This document shows, piece after piece, positions 54,057 to 62,261 of a DNA stretch of 64,000 nt. The notes below the pieces were generated by a model. The model was not told the origin of the DNA. It ran no database searches and saw only the letters and a list, made by a program, of their open reading frames with translations. The position numbers were made by a program, and so were the translations under genes. Location: contig NZ_MWWV01000003.1 of assembly GCF_002259645.1 (NCBI RefSeq), positions 124,001-188,000 on the forward strand, written 5' to 3'. Numbering within the stretch: position 1 is the stretch's first letter; each line of letters starts with the position of its first letter. This DNA is from Bifidobacterium tissieri. GTDB lineage: Bacteria > Actinomycetota > Actinomycetes > Actinomycetales > Bifidobacteriaceae.

Positions 54057-55463
54057 ATGGTTAACGCTGATAGGCTGTTTCCCGCCGATCCCGCGCTGCG
54101 CGACATCACTCGCGAACTGTACGCGGAAGTGAAGGATCTGCCGATCATCTCCCCCCACGGCCACGTGCCGATTCAGTGGTTCCACGACAAGGACTACCAC
54201 TTCGCCAACCCCACCGAGCTGTTCATCACGCCCGACCATTACGTGACCCGCATCATGCACTCGCAGGGCGTTGAGCTCAAGGACCTGGGCGTGAACCAGA
54301 AGGAGTTCACCCCTGAGCAGTCCAAGCACGCGTTCGAACTGTTCGGCAAGTACTGGTACGCCTACGCAGGCACCCCGATGCGCTACTGGTTCGAGGACGC
54401 ACTGGCCAACGTATTCGGCATCGATAAGGAATTCGGCCCCGACACCGCCGGCGAGATCTACGACGAGCTCGACGCGCTGCTGAAGACCGACGAATTCTCC
54501 ACTCGTGCCCTGGTGAAGAAGTTCAACCTCGAGTTCATCTCCACCACCGACGACACGTTCGATGACCTGCACCTGCACGACGAGACCAACGCCGACCCCG
54601 ACTTCCCGGCCCGCCTTGCGCCGGCCTTCCGCCCCGACAAGCTGCTCGAGCCCAAGAAGACCCCGGACTGGGCCGCCCAGGTGGCCAAGCTCGGCGAGGT
54701 GACCGGTGAGGACACCTCCACCTACGAAGGTTTCTTCGAGGCCATGCGCAAGCGCCGTCTGTACTTCAAGGAGCACGGTGCCGTGCTGTCCGACCACTCC
54801 CACGACGACGTGCGCTCCGACCGCGTGCCGGACGACGAGCTGCCCGCCCTGTACAAGGAGGCCCTCGACGGCACGATCAGCGAAGAGGACGCCACCCGTC
54901 TGCGCCGCACGTTCTTCAACGATCAGATCCGCCTCGCCCAGGAGGACGGCCTGGTCATGACCGTGCACCCGTCCGTGTTCCGTAGCTACGACAAGGGCAA
55001 CCTCGCCACCTACGGTCCCGATACCGGTGCCGATATCCCGGCCCGCGCCGAGTTCGCCGCCGCCCTGCAGCCGATGCTCAACCAGTACGGCTCCAACAAG
55101 GACTTCCACTTCGTGGCCTTCACCATGGACGAGACCGTGTACTCCCGCGAGCTCGCCCCGCTGGCCGGCTTCTACCCGGGCTTCTACGTGGGTGCCCCGT
55201 GGTGGTTCATCGACTCCCCGGAACCGATCCTGCGCTACCTCAACGCGGTGACCACCGCCGCCGGCTTCACCAAGCTGTCCGGCTTCATCGACGACACCCG
55301 CGCCCTGTGCTCCATCCCGGCCCGTCACGACATGAACCGTCGTCTGACCTGCCGTTTCGTCGCCGGACTGGTGGCCGACCACCGTCTGAGCCTCGAGGAA
55401 GGCAAGCGCGTGGTCCGCGACTCCGTGCAGGCCGTGCCGCGCAAGGTCTTCAAGCTCGACTGA
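54057..55463 (+). CDS. uxaC: Uronate isomerase
   Basis: 468 residues, full length. It converts D-glucuronate to D-fructuronate (and galacturonate to tagaturonate). Motifs: LPIISPHGHVP with the metal-binding His pair, NLEFISTTDD, the Trp/Pro-rich APWWFIDSPEP and DDTRALCSIPARHDMNRR near the end. ATG 54057 follows AAAGGAG; the open frame upstream lacks a site. It is first gene of the hexuronate set uxaC-uxuB-uxuA. Confidence 0.95.
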   Translation: MVNADRLFPADPALRDITRELYAEVKDLPIISPHGHVPIQWFHDKDYHFANPTELFITPDHYVTRIMHSQGVELKDLGVNQKEFTPEQSKHAFELFGKYWYAYAGTPMRYWFEDALANVFGIDKEFGPDTAGEIYDELDALLKTDEFSTRALVKKFNLEFISTTDDTFDDLHLHDETNADPDFPARLAPAFRPDKLLEPKKTPDWAAQVAKLGEVTGEDTSTYEGFFEAMRKRRLYFKEHGAVLSDHSHDDVRSDRVPDDELPALYKEALDGTISEEDATRLRRTFFNDQIRLAQEDGLVMTVHPSVFRSYDKGNLATYGPDTGADIPARAEFAAALQPMLNQYGSNKDFHFVAFTMDETVYSRELAPLAGFYPGFYVGAPWWFIDSPEPILRYLNAVTTAAGFTKLSGFIDDTRALCSIPARHDMNRRLTCRFVAGLVADHRLSLEEGKRVVRDSVQAVPRKVFKLD

Positions 55464-55818
55464 GCGTTGAGCGATAGCAGAATCGGTCTTCGGCCGGTGC
55501 GATGACACTTCGGAATCATGACACGCTGATCATGCATCATCGATCATGAACCGTTGGAATCACACCGGCCGCAAGGCCGATTCTCATGTACGGCGTTGCA
55601 CATTCGATATATACGGATATATACGAATAGATACGACGATATATACGAATTGCACGGTGAATCGCAATGATGAATTGCAACGTCGTTTTGGCCATGGATC
55701 ACGACTGTGGCAAACCATGGCTACTTGCCAATATCGAACACGAATTCACATAGACTGAATATCAGCGACGCGTGCCAACGAAGGTGCGCGGCACATCAAT
55801 GGAAGGAAAACGTCAATC
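55464..55818. other. Gap with short AT-rich tandem repeats, upstream of uxuB
   Basis: From about 55606 to 55651 the word GATATATACG recurs (three good copies and one changed, spaced 11-22 bp). A -10-like TAGACT is near 55,750. It probably carries a separate promoter for uxuB. Confidence 0.5.
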
Positions 55819-57456
55819 ATGGTTCTTCATCTGACTGATGATTTCAAGGCCAATGCAGCCGAATGGGAGGCTGCCGGCGTTACGCTGCCGCAGTACGATC
55901 CGGAGGCCGTCAAGGCCTACACCGCCGAACACCCCTACTGGGTGCACTTCGGCGCGGGCAACCTGTTCCGTGAGGTTCACGCGCTCATCGCGCAGAGCCT
56001 GCTCAATCAGGGCCTGACCAAGTCCGGCGTGATCGTCGCCGAGACCTTCGATGCCGACATCGTCACCGACGCGTTCAAACCGTTCGACAACCGCGGCCTG
56101 TCCGTCATCCTCAAGTCTGACGGCTCGATCGACACCGAGCTCGTGGCCTCCGTCGCCGAATCCTTCGGTGTCAAGCAGCACGATGAGGTGTGGGACGGTC
56201 TGGTCAAGGTCTTCACCAACCCCGAACTGCAGTTCGTCACCGTCACCATCACCGAGAAGGGCTACTCGATCAAGAACAACGACGGCGAACTGCTGCCGTG
56301 GATCAAGCCCGAGGTCGAAAACGGCCCCGACTCCGCCGTGTCCGCCATGGGTGCCATCACCGCGCTGCTGTTCGAGCGCTTCAAGGCCGGTGCCAAGCCG
56401 ATCTCCATGGTCAGCACCGACAACTTCTCCCAGAACGGCGACCGCTTCCGTGCCGTCATCGTCGAGTTCGCCCAGCTGTGGGCCGACAAGGGCTTCGTGC
56501 CGGACGAGTTCGTCACCTACGTGGACGACCCCGACAAGGTGGCCTTCCCGCTGAGCATGATCGACCGCATCACCCCGAACCCGGCCGAGTCCGTCTCCAA
56601 GCTGCTCGCCGACAAGGGCTTCGCCGACAACGAGATCTTCCACACCGCCAAGGGCACCAACGTGGCTCCGTTCGCCAACTCCGAGGAGACCTGGTACCTG
56701 GTTATCGAGGATCAGTTCCCGAACGGACGCCCCGAGCTCGAGAAGGCCGGCGTGTTCCTGGGCGACCGCGACACCGTCAACGACTCCGACGAGATGAAGG
56801 TCACCACCTGCCTCAACCCGGTGCACACCGCGCTGGCCACCACCGGTCGCCTGATGAGCTACGACTCCATGAGCAAGACCATCGCCGACCCGGATCTCAA
56901 GGCTCTTGCTGAGCGCCTGTCCTACGTGGAGGGCCTGCCGGTCGTGGCCGACCCGGGCATCTTCTCCCCGAAGGACTTCGCCGAGAAGGTCATCGACGTG
57001 CGTGTGCCGAACCCGAGCCTGCCTGATTCCCCGGCCCGCATCTCCACCGACACCTCGCAGAAGGTGCCGATCCGCTACGGTGTGACCATCAAGAAGTACA
57101 TCGAGTCCCCCGACCACGACGTGAACGAACTCGTCGCCATCCCGCTGGCCATCGCCGCCTGGCTGCGTCTGCTGCTTGGCAAGGACGGCAAGGCCACCGA
57201 CGACAACGGCAACGAGATCACGCTGAGCCCGGATCCGCGCATGGCCGAGCTGCAGAACGCTCTGAGCCCGCTCACCCTGGGCGGCGATCTGTCCAAGGCC
57301 GACGAGGTGCTCAAGCCGATTCTCGCCGACGCGACCCTGTGGAACGTGGACCTCACGCAGACCCCGCTCGCCGAGAAGATCGTCAAGTACTTCAAGGAGT
57401 TCGCGGCCGGCACCGGTACGCTGCACCCGGTTCTTGAGAAGGAGCTCGGTCTCTGA
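55819..57456 (+). CDS. uxuB: D-mannonate oxidoreductase (fructuronate reductase)
   Basis: 545 residues, mannitol-dehydrogenase family. It reduces D-fructuronate to D-mannonate with NADH. Motifs: YWVHFGAGNLFREVH (nucleotide fold start), VSTDNFSQNGDRF, SMIDRITPNP and TTCLNPVHTALATTG, the substrate/catalytic segment. ATG 55819 follows AAGGAAA. Its place between uxaC and uxuA supports mannonate over mannitol as substrate. Confidence 0.9.
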   Translation: MVLHLTDDFKANAAEWEAAGVTLPQYDPEAVKAYTAEHPYWVHFGAGNLFREVHALIAQSLLNQGLTKSGVIVAETFDADIVTDAFKPFDNRGLSVILKSDGSIDTELVASVAESFGVKQHDEVWDGLVKVFTNPELQFVTVTITEKGYSIKNNDGELLPWIKPEVENGPDSAVSAMGAITALLFERFKAGAKPISMVSTDNFSQNGDRFRAVIVEFAQLWADKGFVPDEFVTYVDDPDKVAFPLSMIDRITPNPAESVSKLLADKGFADNEIFHTAKGTNVAPFANSEETWYLVIEDQFPNGRPELEKAGVFLGDRDTVNDSDEMKVTTCLNPVHTALATTGRLMSYDSMSKTIADPDLKALAERLSYVEGLPVVADPGIFSPKDFAEKVIDVRVPNPSLPDSPARISTDTSQKVPIRYGVTIKKYIESPDHDVNELVAIPLAIAAWLRLLLGKDGKATDDNGNEITLSPDPRMAELQNALSPLTLGGDLSKADEVLKPILADATLWNVDLTQTPLAEKIVKYFKEFAAGTGTLHPVLEKELGL

Positions 57457-57511
57457 GCTTGGTCTCTGAGTCTGAGTCGTCTTACGACTACGACCAACTG
57501 AATCATTCAAT

Positions 57512-57539
57512 CGAGGGAAGGGAACGACCCCTTCCCTCG
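57512..57539 (+). terminator. Hairpin between uxuB and uxuA
   Basis: CGAGGGAAGG pairs with CCTTCCCTCG; the T-run is absent, so read-through is possible. Confidence 0.55.
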
Positions 57540-57598
57540 TCAGACAATACAGACAACACAGACAACCAAAAACCGACAACAAGCAAAGGATCATCATT

Positions 57599-58729
57599 AT
57601 GAAGATGGGTTTCCGCTGGTACGGCGAGGGTAACGACACCATTTCGCTGGATGACATCCGCCAGATTCCCGGTGTCGAGACGATCGTCTGGTCCCTGCAC
57701 CACAAGCAGGCCGGTGAACTGTGGGAGCCGGAGGAGATCGAGCATGAGATGAAGCTCATCACTGGTCTCTCCGAGGATGACCGCAAGCGCGGCATCACCA
57801 AGACGTTCAACGCCGACGTCGTCGAATCCGTCAACGTGCACGAGTCCATCAAGACCGGCAAGACCATGCTCGGCATGAGCCGCGACGAGGCGCTCGACAA
57901 CTACATCAAGACCATCGAGAACCTCGGCAAGGCCGGCGTGAAGGTCGTCACCTACAACTTCATGCCCGTGTTCGACTGGCTGCGCACCGACATGTTCCAC
58001 CCGAGCCCGGACGGCTCCACCGCCCTGTACTACGATGCTCACAAGGTCGCCCAGCTCACCGATCCGCAGGCTCTGATCGACGAGACCCTCAACGGCGCCG
58101 GCAACCTGACTATGCCGGGTTGGGAGCCGGAGCGTCTGGCCCACCTGCCTGAGTTCATCGAGGCCTACAAGGGCATCGATCACGACAAGTACTACGAGAA
58201 CTACAAGGTGTTCCTGGACGCCGTGATCCCCACCTGCGAGAAGTACGACGTCAAGCTCGCCGTGCACCCCGACGACCCGGCCTTCGATCTGTTCGGCTGG
58301 CCGCGCGTCGTGTCCTCCAAGGAAGGCATCCAGCGCGTGCTCGACCTCAACCCGAGCCCGTACAACGGCCTGTGCCTGTGCCTCGGTTCGTTCTCGTCCC
58401 GCCGCAGCAACGATCCGGTCGACGCCGTCAAGACGTTCATGGACCGCATCCACTTCAGCCACGTGCGCAACATCAAGTTCCTCGACGAGGCCGGCTCCTT
58501 CTCCGAGGTGGGCCACCGCGCATCCGAGGGTGACGTGGACACCATCGGCATCATGAAGGCGTACGCCGAGGCCGACTACCAGGGCTACATCCGTCCGGAC
58601 CACGGCCGTCACCTGTGGAACGAGAACACCCCGGAGCACAAGCCGCGTCCGGGCTACGGCCTGTACGACCGCGCCCTCGGCATCCAGTACCTGCTGGGTG
58701 TGTGGGACACCGTCAAGTACAACAAGTAG
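57599..58729 (+). CDS. uxuA: Mannonate dehydratase
   Basis: 376 residues, family length. It dehydrates D-mannonate to 2-keto-3-deoxygluconate. Motifs: MGFRWYGEGNDTISLDDIRQIPG at the start, VYNFMPVFDWLRT-type segment TYNFMPVFDW, KLAVHPDDPAFDLFGWPR, NGLCLCLGSFSSR, HVRNIKF and IRPDHGRHLW, which hold the metal-binding His, Cys and Asp. ATG 57599 follows AAAGGA. Neither a KDPG aldolase nor a typical kdg operon follows directly; the PfkB kinase at 60884 is the nearest candidate kinase. Confidence 0.95.
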   Translation: MKMGFRWYGEGNDTISLDDIRQIPGVETIVWSLHHKQAGELWEPEEIEHEMKLITGLSEDDRKRGITKTFNADVVESVNVHESIKTGKTMLGMSRDEALDNYIKTIENLGKAGVKVVTYNFMPVFDWLRTDMFHPSPDGSTALYYDAHKVAQLTDPQALIDETLNGAGNLTMPGWEPERLAHLPEFIEAYKGIDHDKYYENYKVFLDAVIPTCEKYDVKLAVHPDDPAFDLFGWPRVVSSKEGIQRVLDLNPSPYNGLCLCLGSFSSRRSNDPVDAVKTFMDRIHFSHVRNIKFLDEAGSFSEVGHRASEGDVDTIGIMKAYAEADYQGYIRPDHGRHLWNENTPEHKPRPGYGLYDRALGIQYLLGVWDTVKYNK

Positions 58730-58874
58730 TCGTCGGTTTCCGTTCTCCGAGCGCGATCCGGTGACAGTTCGGTCTGCGCAATCGTTGTGATGGTGCAGAC
58801 GGTTCGGTCCAACGGGTCGATGCTCGCTCCAGCCAAAGCGATCGACTGATCGTGGTGGCTGATCCTCCGTTGAC

Positions 58875-58914
58875 CGAGGGGCTTCCTGCGTGAATATGCG
58901 CGGGGAGCCCCTCG
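58875..58914 (+). terminator. Hairpin after uxuA
   Basis: CGAGGGGCT pairs with AGCCCCTCG around a 22-nt loop, 145 bp after the stop. Confidence 0.5.
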
Positions 58915-59009
58915 TCGTATATGTGCGTCGTATATGTCGTATATGCGCGTGGCACCGAGTCGAAACGGTGAACATCATGCCCAATAGGGTGCATGTCGTA
59001 TGCCGTAGG

Positions 59010-59280
59010 TGTGGGTCCGACGCATAGGTGCGGCAAACACGCATCGGAGATCCACTCCGGTGCTTATCCGACACACGCACGCGTCGAACAGGCATTGGAA
59101 ACACGCCTCGGTGCTCAACCATCGCACGCACACGTCGTATAAGCACAGAAAACGAGCTTCGGTGTTTATATGACGCATAGGCGCGTCGGACAAGCATCGC
59201 GGAATGCATGCCATGCCTATGTGACACACGTATACGTCAAACAAGCACCGGAAAGACACGTTCAATGCGTATCTGACGCA
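59010..59280. repeat. Array of 34-bp palindromes, 51-bp period (family A, locus 2)
   Basis: Units at 59010-59043, 59061-59094, 59112-59145, 59163-59196 and 59214-59247, each 34 bp with 17-bp spacers. A truncated sixth starts at 59266 after an 18-bp spacer, and traces occur upstream. The layout and consensus (TGCTTATyyGACrCA...CGTCrrACAAGCA) match the array at 14398. Confidence 0.85.
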
Positions 59281-59291
59281 ATCTGTCACCG

Positions 59292-59519
59292 AACCCGCAG
59301 CGTACGGAGTCCTTTACTGCGGGTCTGATATGGGCCGATAGAAAAACCGCAGTGTGCGTGATTCCACACTGCGGGTTTGATGACGTTGCGGCATCGACCC
59401 GCAGATAAGAGGCGTATACGTTGCGGGTTCGTGATCCACTGACAACAGACCCGCAGCGAGTGGTATCCCTCACTGCGGGTCTGGAACGGATTGATGATCA
59501 ATCCGCAGTAAACAATACG
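59292..59519. repeat. Array of ~34-bp palindromes, 52-bp period (family D)
   Basis: Hairpins begin at 59292, 59344, 59396 and 59448, with a truncated fifth near 59500. The left arm is ACCCGCAG or AACCGCAG, the right arm CTGCGGGT or TTGCGGGT, with additional inner pairing (for example CGCAGTGTG/CACACTGCG). The period is exactly 52 bp. It directly adjoins the family A array and has the same build but an unrelated sequence. Confidence 0.85.
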
Positions 59520-59542
59520 AACAGTCGGTGCGGCCGTCGCGA

Positions 59543-60142
59543 TTACTCCACGTTGGCGTGATTGGCGTTGGCCTGCGCGTCGGACACGTTGTCGCGGCGT
59601 GAGAGCAGCAGGCACAGCGCGTCGAGGGCGATATGCACGCTCTGATCGAACAGCGAGCTCAGCAGCTGGATCGAACCGCCGGCCTCACCCTTCACACGGC
59701 CCGGCACCAGAATCACGACGTCCGCGGCGGCGGCCAGCGGCGACTCCGGCTTCGACGTGACGGCGATCACCTTCACGCCGAGCTTCTTCGCGGCCTCGGC
59801 GTCCTCCACGGTCTTGCGGGTCTTGCCCGAGCCGGAGATGCCGAGCAGCACATCGCCCTCGTGCATGGACGGGCAGATCGTTTCGCCCATCATGTAGCTT
59901 GTGTATCCGATGTGCATCATGCGCATGGCGAAGCTGCGTGCCTGGAATCCGGAGCGGCCCTCACCGGTGGCGTACACGCGGTCGTTGCGGCCGATGATGT
60001 CACGCGCGGCGATGAGATCGTGTTCATCCATCTTGGCGATGACGCCCTGGATCTCCTCGACGATCTGATCGAGCACGCGCGGCTCGGTCGTCGTGACGGA
60101 TGCGGTGGTGGTTGCGTTGACAGTGGTGGTTTCGTTGGTCAT
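59543..60142 (-). CDS. hxlB: 6-phospho-3-hexuloisomerase-like SIS-domain protein
   Basis: 199 residues. The SIS sugar-isomerase fold shows in VYATGEGRSGFQARSFAMRMMHIG, LLGISGSGKTRKTVEDAEAAKKLGVKVIAVTSKPESPLA and SSLFDQSVHIALDAL. HxlB (PHI) converts D-arabino-hexulose 6-phosphate to fructose 6-phosphate. The start Met at 60142 follows an AAAAGAG site. The hxlA homologue lies 118 bp upstream on the same strand, separated by a 32-bp palindrome. The first 20 residues are Thr-rich. Confidence 0.85.
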   Translation of the reverse strand: MTNETTTVNATTTASVTTTEPRVLDQIVEEIQGVIAKMDEHDLIAARDIIGRNDRVYATGEGRSGFQARSFAMRMMHIGYTSYMMGETICPSMHEGDVLLGISGSGKTRKTVEDAEAAKKLGVKVIAVTSKPESPLAAAADVVILVPGRVKGEAGGSIQLLSSLFDQSVHIALDALCLLLSRRDNVSDAQANANHANVE

Positions 60143-60186
60143 GATCAACTCTTTTCCTTGGTGTTTTGATTGGTGACGGTCGTATG

Positions 60187-60218
60187 CAATCTCTTAGTGT
60201 GATCACACTAAGAGATTG
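60187..60218. promoter_or_regulatory. 32-bp perfect palindrome between hxlA and hxlB
   Basis: The left half is CAATCTCTTAGTGTGA and the right half its exact complement. The central 18-mer TTAGTGTGATCACACTAA (60194-60211) also occurs twice between prs and the first DAHP synthase gene. It could be an operator or a solo repeat. Confidence 0.7.
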
Positions 60219-60260
60219 AGGTCTTAAGTCCGGTCTTGCCTGCAGGTTCGCATTCGGCCG

Positions 60261-60887
60261 TCACGCGGTTCTGCACGCGGCCTTGCACTCGGCGCAGGCG
60301 GCGGCGATATCGGCGGCCTTGGTGATGGCCGACCCCATGATCGCGATCTCCACGCCCTCGGCGGCGAGCCCGGCCAGCTGATCCTTCGTGATGCCTCCGG
60401 CGATGGCGATATGACGAATCCGCGGATACCGCGCCTTGAACGCACGCACCTGACCGACCGGATCGGCCGTCGCGCCGGAATCGACCGACGTGTGCAGACA
60501 ATACACGGCATTGTCGTAGTCGCTGATCCGCTCGATACGATCGTCGTCGCACTCTAGCAGATCGATCATCATCACGCCGTCATGCGTTTCGGCGGACGCA
60601 TAACACACGTCGAGCGTGCCCTTCGACGACGATCCCATCACGGTCAGATACCGGAATCCGCAGTCGAATCCGAGATCGAATTCGTACCGTCCTTCGTCGC
60701 ATGTCTTGATATCGCCGAGTACGGCAGTGCCGTTCGCCGCCTCGATCAGCGGACCGAGTGCACGCACACCGAACTCCTTGGTCAGCGACGTTCCCACTTC
60801 GATCACATCGGCCGAATCGGCCACCTGGCGGATGATCTCCACCGCGCGTGGAATATCCACGCGATCGATTGCAACCTGCAGTTTCAC
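60261..60887 (-). CDS. hxlA: 3-hexulose-6-phosphate synthase-like protein
   Basis: 208 residues, orotidine-decarboxylase superfamily. The N-terminus MKLQVAIDRVDIPRAVEI and the metal/substrate motif GDIKTCDEG are nearer to hexulose-phosphate synthase (DMKTMDAG in known HPS) than to keto-gulonate-phosphate decarboxylase (DAKIADAG). HIAIAGGI near the end is the phosphate loop. HPS interconverts ribulose 5-phosphate plus formaldehyde and hexulose 6-phosphate. GTG 60887 overlaps the stop of the PfkB gene (GTGA), so translation is coupled. Confidence 0.82.
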   Translation of the reverse strand: MKLQVAIDRVDIPRAVEIIRQVADSADVIEVGTSLTKEFGVRALGPLIEAANGTAVLGDIKTCDEGRYEFDLGFDCGFRYLTVMGSSSKGTLDVCYASAETHDGVMMIDLLECDDDRIERISDYDNAVYCLHTSVDSGATADPVGQVRAFKARYPRIRHIAIAGGITKDQLAGLAAEGVEIAIMGSAITKAADIAAACAECKAACRTA

Positions 60888-61855
60888 AGCGATACTTCCT
60901 TTCTGGGGGTGTTGGCGATGAATGAGTCAAGCTGTTCGCGGCTCGGCAGCCCCTCCGAATCGGAGACGCTGGTCACCTGGATCGCGCCCACGGCATTCGC
61001 GCGCTCGAGCAGACGATCGGCGGGCAGATCCTCCAGCAGCGCGGTGATCGCGCCGGATGCGAATCCGTCGCCGGCGCCCACGGTGTCGACCACATCCACC
61101 ACGAAACTGGGCACTACGGTCTCCACGCGCTCGCCGTCGTCGTTGCGTGAGAACAGTGCCGATCCGTTGGCACCGAGCTTGATGATCACCTGCCGCACGC
61201 CCATGTCGAGATAGAAGTCGGCCACGTCGCGCGCGTCCTCGCGTCCGGAGAACATCTGCCCCTCCGACAGGCCGGGCATGAACACGTCGCACTTGGCGGC
61301 GAGCGCGTTGGTGGCGCGAATCATCTCCTCTTCGCTGGACCACAGGGTGGGGCGCGGGTTCGGGTCGAACGTGACGGTCGCACCGTGGTCGTGGGCGGCG
61401 TCGATCAGCCGCTCGATGGTGGCGTATGTGTTGTCGGCGAGCGCTGCGAACACGCCGGATACATGCAGGATGCGCAGCCCACCGAAGTCGATGTCGTCGA
61501 CGATGTCGGGCGTGGTGCGGCTGGCGGCGGAACCCTTGCGGAAGTAGATGACCTTGGGGTCGCCGTCGGGCAGGACTACTTTGAGCTGGGAGCCGGTGGC
61601 GGCTTCGCTGCTGCGGCTGATGTTGGCGGTGTCGATGCCGGCGTTGGTCATGTAGTCGACGATCATGTCGCCCTGCCAGTCGCTGCCGAGCGTGGTCACG
61701 TAGCTGACGGTGTGGCCTTGACGGCGTACACCGATGGCGACGTTGAATTCGGCGCCGGCCATCTGGGTGGGCAGGGTGCGGGCTTCCATGTAGGTCTGGT
61801 CGGAGTCGGCGATGAGGTTCACCATGGGTTCGCCGATGGTCATGACTTCTGGCAT
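60884..61855 (-). CDS. PfkB-family sugar kinase (KDG-kinase-like)
   Basis: 323 residues. Ribokinase-family landmarks: MTIGEPMVNLIA at the start, the GAEFNVAIGVRRQGH substrate region, VTFDPNPRPTLW, and the ATP/catalytic motif DTVGAGDGFASGAI with the catalytic Asp. The sequence resembles 2-keto-3-deoxygluconate kinases and could serve the uxaC-uxuB-uxuA pathway. But it is translationally coupled to hxlA, so it may instead phosphorylate a hexulose for that enzyme. Confidence 0.85.
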   Translation of the reverse strand: MPEVMTIGEPMVNLIADSDQTYMEARTLPTQMAGAEFNVAIGVRRQGHTVSYVTTLGSDWQGDMIVDYMTNAGIDTANISRSSEAATGSQLKVVLPDGDPKVIYFRKGSAASRTTPDIVDDIDFGGLRILHVSGVFAALADNTYATIERLIDAAHDHGATVTFDPNPRPTLWSSEEEMIRATNALAAKCDVFMPGLSEGQMFSGREDARDVADFYLDMGVRQVIIKLGANGSALFSRNDDGERVETVVPSFVVDVVDTVGAGDGFASGAITALLEDLPADRLLERANAVGAIQVTSVSDSEGLPSREQLDSFIANTPRKEVSL

Positions 61856-62261
61856 TGCGGGGTCCTTACGGGTTGGGTGTGTGGTGTGTGGGGTGGGGAA
61901 AGCGAGTGAGGGCGGGGAGTTGTGGAGTTGAGAAGTGCGTGCGGGGGGAGCGGGATGAAGACCGTTTGCACGCTGTGGATGGCGTGGAAAAGATTGGGGA
62001 TGGAGTCCGGTGCGTCCGGTGCTGTCAGTACACAGGCTGTTGGTACACAGGCTGTTGGTACACAGGCTGTTGGTACACAGGCTGTTGGTACACAGGCTGT
62101 CAGTACATAGGCTGTTGGGATCGAGACTGTCAGTGCCGAGACCGTCGGTACTCAGTCAGGCCGGTGCTGGACTCCATGAATCAGGATGAATCAGCGGCGG
62201 ATCCGTGACGAATCAGCGGCGCATCAGTGTGGTGTTACCGCAGTTCGAGTTCGACACGTTC
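61856..62261. other. Gap between the kinase and isomerase genes, with tandem repeats
   Basis: It contains the 15-bp tandem array below (62026-62145) and two copies of GAATCAGCGGCG (near 62187 and 62210). No gene is supported; the open frames here are by-products of the 15-bp period. Confidence 0.5.
62026..62145. repeat. 15-bp tandem repeat, eight units
   Basis: Consensus TGGTACACAGGCTGT. Units 2-5 (62041-62100) are identical, and units 1 and 6-8 diverge step by step. This looks like a variable-number repeat upstream of the PfkB gene. Confidence 0.92.

Noticed and set aside
59010-59289. Small repeat proteins with 17-residue periods on either strand
   Set aside because: The 51-bp period keeps frames open by itself; the frames lack ribosome sites and change composition from strand to strand.
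60261-60887. 3-keto-L-gulonate-6-phosphate decarboxylase (UlaD)
   Set aside because: The DIKTCDEG motif and the coupled hxlB gene fit the HPS group better, although decarboxylase activity cannot be excluded.
61855-62208. Short protein with CWYTG or VGTQA repeats
   Set aside because: It is only a translation of the 15-bp tandem repeat, in a gap between minus-strand genes, with no start signal.
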